DNA from: Campylobacterota bacterium
GTDB lineage: Bacteria > Campylobacterota > Campylobacteria > Campylobacterales > Sulfurimonadaceae
Direction of reading: 5' to 3'
Assembly (NCBI GenBank): GCA_023379705.1
Contig: JAMCPS010000097.1
Span: 1-37,149, forward strand
Length of the DNA: 37,149 bases
Below are positions 35,139-37,149 of the stretch, piece by piece. The notes beneath the pieces are model-generated. The model had not been told where the DNA came from. It ran no database searches and was given only the letters and a program-made list of their open reading frames with translations. The position numbers and the translations under genes are program-made. Position 1 is the stretch's first letter. The number at the start of each line of letters is the position of its first letter.

Positions 35139-35433
35139 GATCTAAGAGAGAACCGAGCATATTATCTTGTGTTCTGATTGCTTGGACATTCGCTGCAGTA
35201 ACGTTTTCAATCGTAATTTGATCTGTAATCTCTTTGACTAGATTGGTTTGCGACTTTTCGCTTCCATTATCAGTTGCTTTTGTAGTAACAGCCTGCGTTG
35301 AGCCCTTTTCACTTTCTTTGATAACGGTATTTTGTGGAACATAGTGATCAGTATTAATATTCGCAACATTATTTGCGTTATTATTCATATAGGTTTGATG
35401 AGAGAGAATGGAGGATACATTTGAGCTTATCAT
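35128..35433 (-). CDS. Orphan rod-like flagellar protein
   Basis: This 101-residue protein begins MISSNVSSILSHQTYMNNNANNVANINTDHY, in two pieces the rod/hook N-terminal signature ANNVANINT, and ends with TAANVQAIRTQDNMLGSLLDL, like the C-terminal helix of FlgB/FlgC/FlgE proteins. The two helices are joined by a short Ser/Thr/Lys-rich linker with no barrel domain. It may be exported and join the rod or hook-basal body. The start at 35433 has AAGGAGT 8 bases upstream; longer frames to 35478 do not. It overlaps the C40 gene's end by 11 bases. Confidence 0.75.
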   Translation of the reverse strand: MISSNVSSILSHQTYMNNNANNVANINTDHYVPQNTVIKESEKGSTQAVTTKATDNGSEKSQTNLVKEITDQITIENVTAANVQAIRTQDNMLGSLLDLKA

Positions 35434-35504
35434 CACGATACTCCTTTTTTTAATTATGTCATAGTATAGACTCCACAACCTTAAGAGTTGTAGAGTAAAT
35501 TAGT

Positions 35505-36704
35505 TTAGTGTAAATCAGCGTTTAGTTTGACTTCACGCGTTGAACGTCGACCAATTAACACTCCGTTTTGAGAATCTTGACGGAAGTGTATCCCGTTGAG
35601 TCCTGAGAGTTCAGATCCTTTAAATATATCAGTATCTTTGATGGATTGGGTAGGGTTGGCTGATTTAATAAGAGCAAGTTGATCTGCTGATATTTGAATT
35701 TTTGTTCCTGATAAAATTGCTATACCGGCATCAATGATACAGCCATCACCCAATGGAATTCCGCAAACGCTGTTTGCTCCTAGTAGAGTGTTTTTACCGA
35801 TGGAGATTGGATTGCCATCGGTTCCGCTAAGAACGCCCAAAATAGATGCTCCACCTCCAACATCTGAACCGTCGCCGACAATTGCAGAGCTTGAAATTCG
35901 CCCCTCAACCATACTTACACCTGTTGTGCCTGCGTTGAAGTTAACATAACTTGCTCCTGGCATGATCGTGGTACCTGCATGCAGCTGCGCGCCGAAGCGA
36001 ACTTTTGAATCATCCAAAATACGTGTATTGTTAGCAGGGATAATGTGCTGAAGGAAACGAGGAAATTTATCGACGAAATCAATTTTTGGGTATTGATTGG
36101 CAATTTTGAGTTCTATTTCATTTTCACGCAGCCATTCCAGCTCAATGGGTTGACCATCAGACCATGCAACGTTGTGCAATGCTCCAAATGCACCATTGAG
36201 GTTCAACGAACGCAAAGCGGCTTTTCCGGTAGAGAGGGCATAAAGTTTAAGATACGTTCCTTCAATACTTTTACATGGAGCATCTTTAAAAATCAAGACC
36301 AAACGAAACTCTTCGTCGCGCATACCGTTTTCTTTGATATGATTGTAAAGTGCTGAAATAACTTGAATATTCTTATGAGATTCACCATACGCTTCCTCAG
36401 CGTAGGGAGTAAATGCATTTAGGCATCCTTCTAGAAATTTTAGCGTTACAGGAACAACAACTTCATCGGCATTAAAATCAATAGAGTGCCCTTGCTCTTG
36501 TGCATTTTTAATAAAAACAGCGGCACTGCCAAAATTTTCGTTCCAATTCATTGATGGATAGGTAGCTTGAAGAACTTTAGTTGAGTCTAATTGTCCAAAA
36601 TCAACACGGCAGATACCGAAACCTATTGGATTTATGTAGCCTGAACTGTTTTGAATCTCTTGAATACTTGCTTTGAAAGCGGATTCTGTTTCTAAAATTT
36701 CCAT
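35505..36704 (-). CDS. dapD: Tetrahydrodipicolinate N-succinyltransferase
   Basis: The 399-residue protein is of the long DapD form of this phylum: a large N-terminal domain and then hexapeptide-repeat left-handed helix (VRFGAQLHAGTTIMPGASYVNF; VGDGSDVGGGASILGVLSG; ISIGKNTLLGANSVCGIPLGDGCII as successive turns). It succinylates tetrahydrodipicolinate for lysine and meso-diaminopimelate synthesis. A 5-bp hairpin (ACAAC/GTTGT) follows its stop. It lies upstream of the orphan rod-like gene. Confidence 0.94.
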   Translation of the reverse strand: MEILETESAFKASIQEIQNSSGYINPIGFGICRVDFGQLDSTKVLQATYPSMNWNENFGSAAVFIKNAQEQGHSIDFNADEVVVPVTLKFLEGCLNAFTPYAEEAYGESHKNIQVISALYNHIKENGMRDEEFRLVLIFKDAPCKSIEGTYLKLYALSTGKAALRSLNLNGAFGALHNVAWSDGQPIELEWLRENEIELKIANQYPKIDFVDKFPRFLQHIIPANNTRILDDSKVRFGAQLHAGTTIMPGASYVNFNAGTTGVSMVEGRISSSAIVGDGSDVGGGASILGVLSGTDGNPISIGKNTLLGANSVCGIPLGDGCIIDAGIAILSGTKIQISADQLALIKSANPTQSIKDTDIFKGSELSGLNGIHFRQDSQNGVLIGRRSTREVKLNADLH

Positions 36705-36735
36705 ATTTTCTCACTTGTGTTAATATTAATATGGA

Positions 36736-36741
36736 ATTTTA
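36736..36741 (-). promoter_or_regulatory. -10 element of dapD
   Basis: The minus strand reads TGC-TAAAAT, an extended -10, 32 bases before the dapD ATG. Confidence 0.5.
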
Positions 36742-36796
36742 GCATAAACCCCTAGTACTGTGTTGAAGTTAGTAGATTATACTGATGAAGCAAGAA

Positions 36797-36931
36797 CTAC
36801 TCATGCTCAATTTTTAGGGTAAAGTGAGGCTTTGAAGGTGGCTTGATTTTATGCTTTTGGAAAAAATAACGTCGATAACCTATATAGGCGATTATTATAA
36901 CTACCAATGCAATTAGTAAATAATTTAGCAT
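36797..36931 (-). CDS. 44-residue single-span membrane protein
   Basis: ATG at 36931 has GGAGA 5 bases upstream and the frame runs to TAG at 36797-36799. It begins MLNYLLIALVVIIIAYIG, a single membrane span, followed by a basic stretch (YRRYFFQKHKIKPPSKPH) and a short acidic end. The positive-inside pattern puts the tail in the cytoplasm. Function unknown. A TATAAA-like -10 lies at 36951-36956, so it may have its own promoter. It is upstream of dapD on the same strand. Confidence 0.6.
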   Translation of the reverse strand: MLNYLLIALVVIIIAYIGYRRYFFQKHKIKPPSKPHFTLKIEHE

Positions 36932-37022
36932 CTTTTTCTCCGAGTATTCATTTATAATCATTGCTGAAATACAAAATCTTAAGACTATATCGTCATTATC
37001 GGGGAAAATGTTAAAAAAAGTA

Positions 37023-37149
37023 CTAAATTACAGTGTAAGAAATTGCGTTTTTATCCAAATCACGAATAAATAATGTAAAACTTTGATCACATAATAGTTC
37101 ATTTGTTGAAGCAACAGAGATTTCTACGGATGGATGTCCGCCATTTAGC
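37023..37149 (-). CDS. C-terminal end of an unidentified gene (5' partial, runs off right edge)
   Basis: An open frame on the minus strand enters from the right edge and ends at TAG 37023-37025, giving about 41 residues, including ISVASTNELLCDQSFTLF and ending NAISYTVI. The segment looks like a beta-rich domain end. I do not recognise the family, and only the unbroken frame supports it as coding. Confidence 0.4.
   Translation of the reverse strand, partial: LNGGHPSVEISVASTNELLCDQSFTLFIRDLDKNAISYTVI

Noticed and set aside
1-37149. CRISPR array, rRNA, tRNA or insertion sequence
   Set aside because: No spaced direct repeats, cloverleaf or transposase was found by eye.
37023-37149. NAD kinase C-terminus
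   Set aside because: LLCDQS loosely recalls the CDGQ stretch, but the usual following ~30 residues are absent; left unidentified.

Overview
The window looks like chromosomal DNA of a Campylobacterota (Epsilonproteobacteria) species, most likely a free-living Sulfurimonas/Sulfuricurvum-type organism. This rests on protein content and gene order: an MtaB/FtsH-like/BioV/Mog cluster, an anchorless SdhA-SdhB-SdhE set, ThiL-TruD, PepA-YchF, a CiaD-like protein beside PurU, HemL followed by two small membrane proteins, and FlgF-FlgG behind a sigma-54 promoter. The DNA is moderately AT-rich with extended -10 promoters (TGN-TATAAT), as is usual in this group. No rRNA, tRNA, CRISPR array, insertion sequence or integrase was seen.

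Layout. 1-2874 (+): end of a probable MtaB, a membrane AAA protein related to FtsH with a broken zinc site, BioV (biotin precursor release) and Mog (molybdenum cofactor). 2929-6516 (-): sdhA-sdhB-sdhE, a cytoplasmic-looking succinate dehydrogenase/fumarate reductase with a heterodisulfide-reductase-like third subunit. 6732-7925 (-): membrane protein with a degenerate GGDEF domain. 8038-10781 (+): thiL, truD, psd. 10782-11879 (-): an unknown protein and a 2[4Fe-4S] ferredoxin. 11970-19988 (-): a tightly packed ten-gene run, folD-lepB-M50 protease-rpiB-coiled-coil protein-apt-trpB-dedA-pepA-ychF. 20052-21321 (+): small cytochrome c overlapping a CitE-like lyase. 21313-22176 (-): TonB-like protein, divergent from hemL and two membrane proteins (22281-24356, +). 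24379-26933 (-): rpoD and a coupled PAS-like protein. 27084-28702 (+): flgF, flgG. 28777-32746 (+): GNAT protein, leuD, leuB, TPR protein, CiaD-like protein, purU, trmL and a 41-residue membrane protein. 32743-35138: a regulatory locus with an S24 repressor, a long perfect palindrome, a divergent 27-codon micro-ORF and a C40 peptidase lipoprotein. 35128-37149 (-): an orphan rod-like flagellar protein, dapD, a 44-residue membrane protein and the end of an unidentified gene.

Most genes are core metabolism and housekeeping. The least explained parts are the S24 repressor/palindrome/micro-ORF locus (32743-35138), the PAS-like protein translationally coupled to the main sigma factor, the protease-dead FtsH paralogue, and the SdhABE enzyme with four-cysteine cluster motifs and no membrane anchor or Tat signal. 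All functional calls come from reading motifs by eye; no database search was run.
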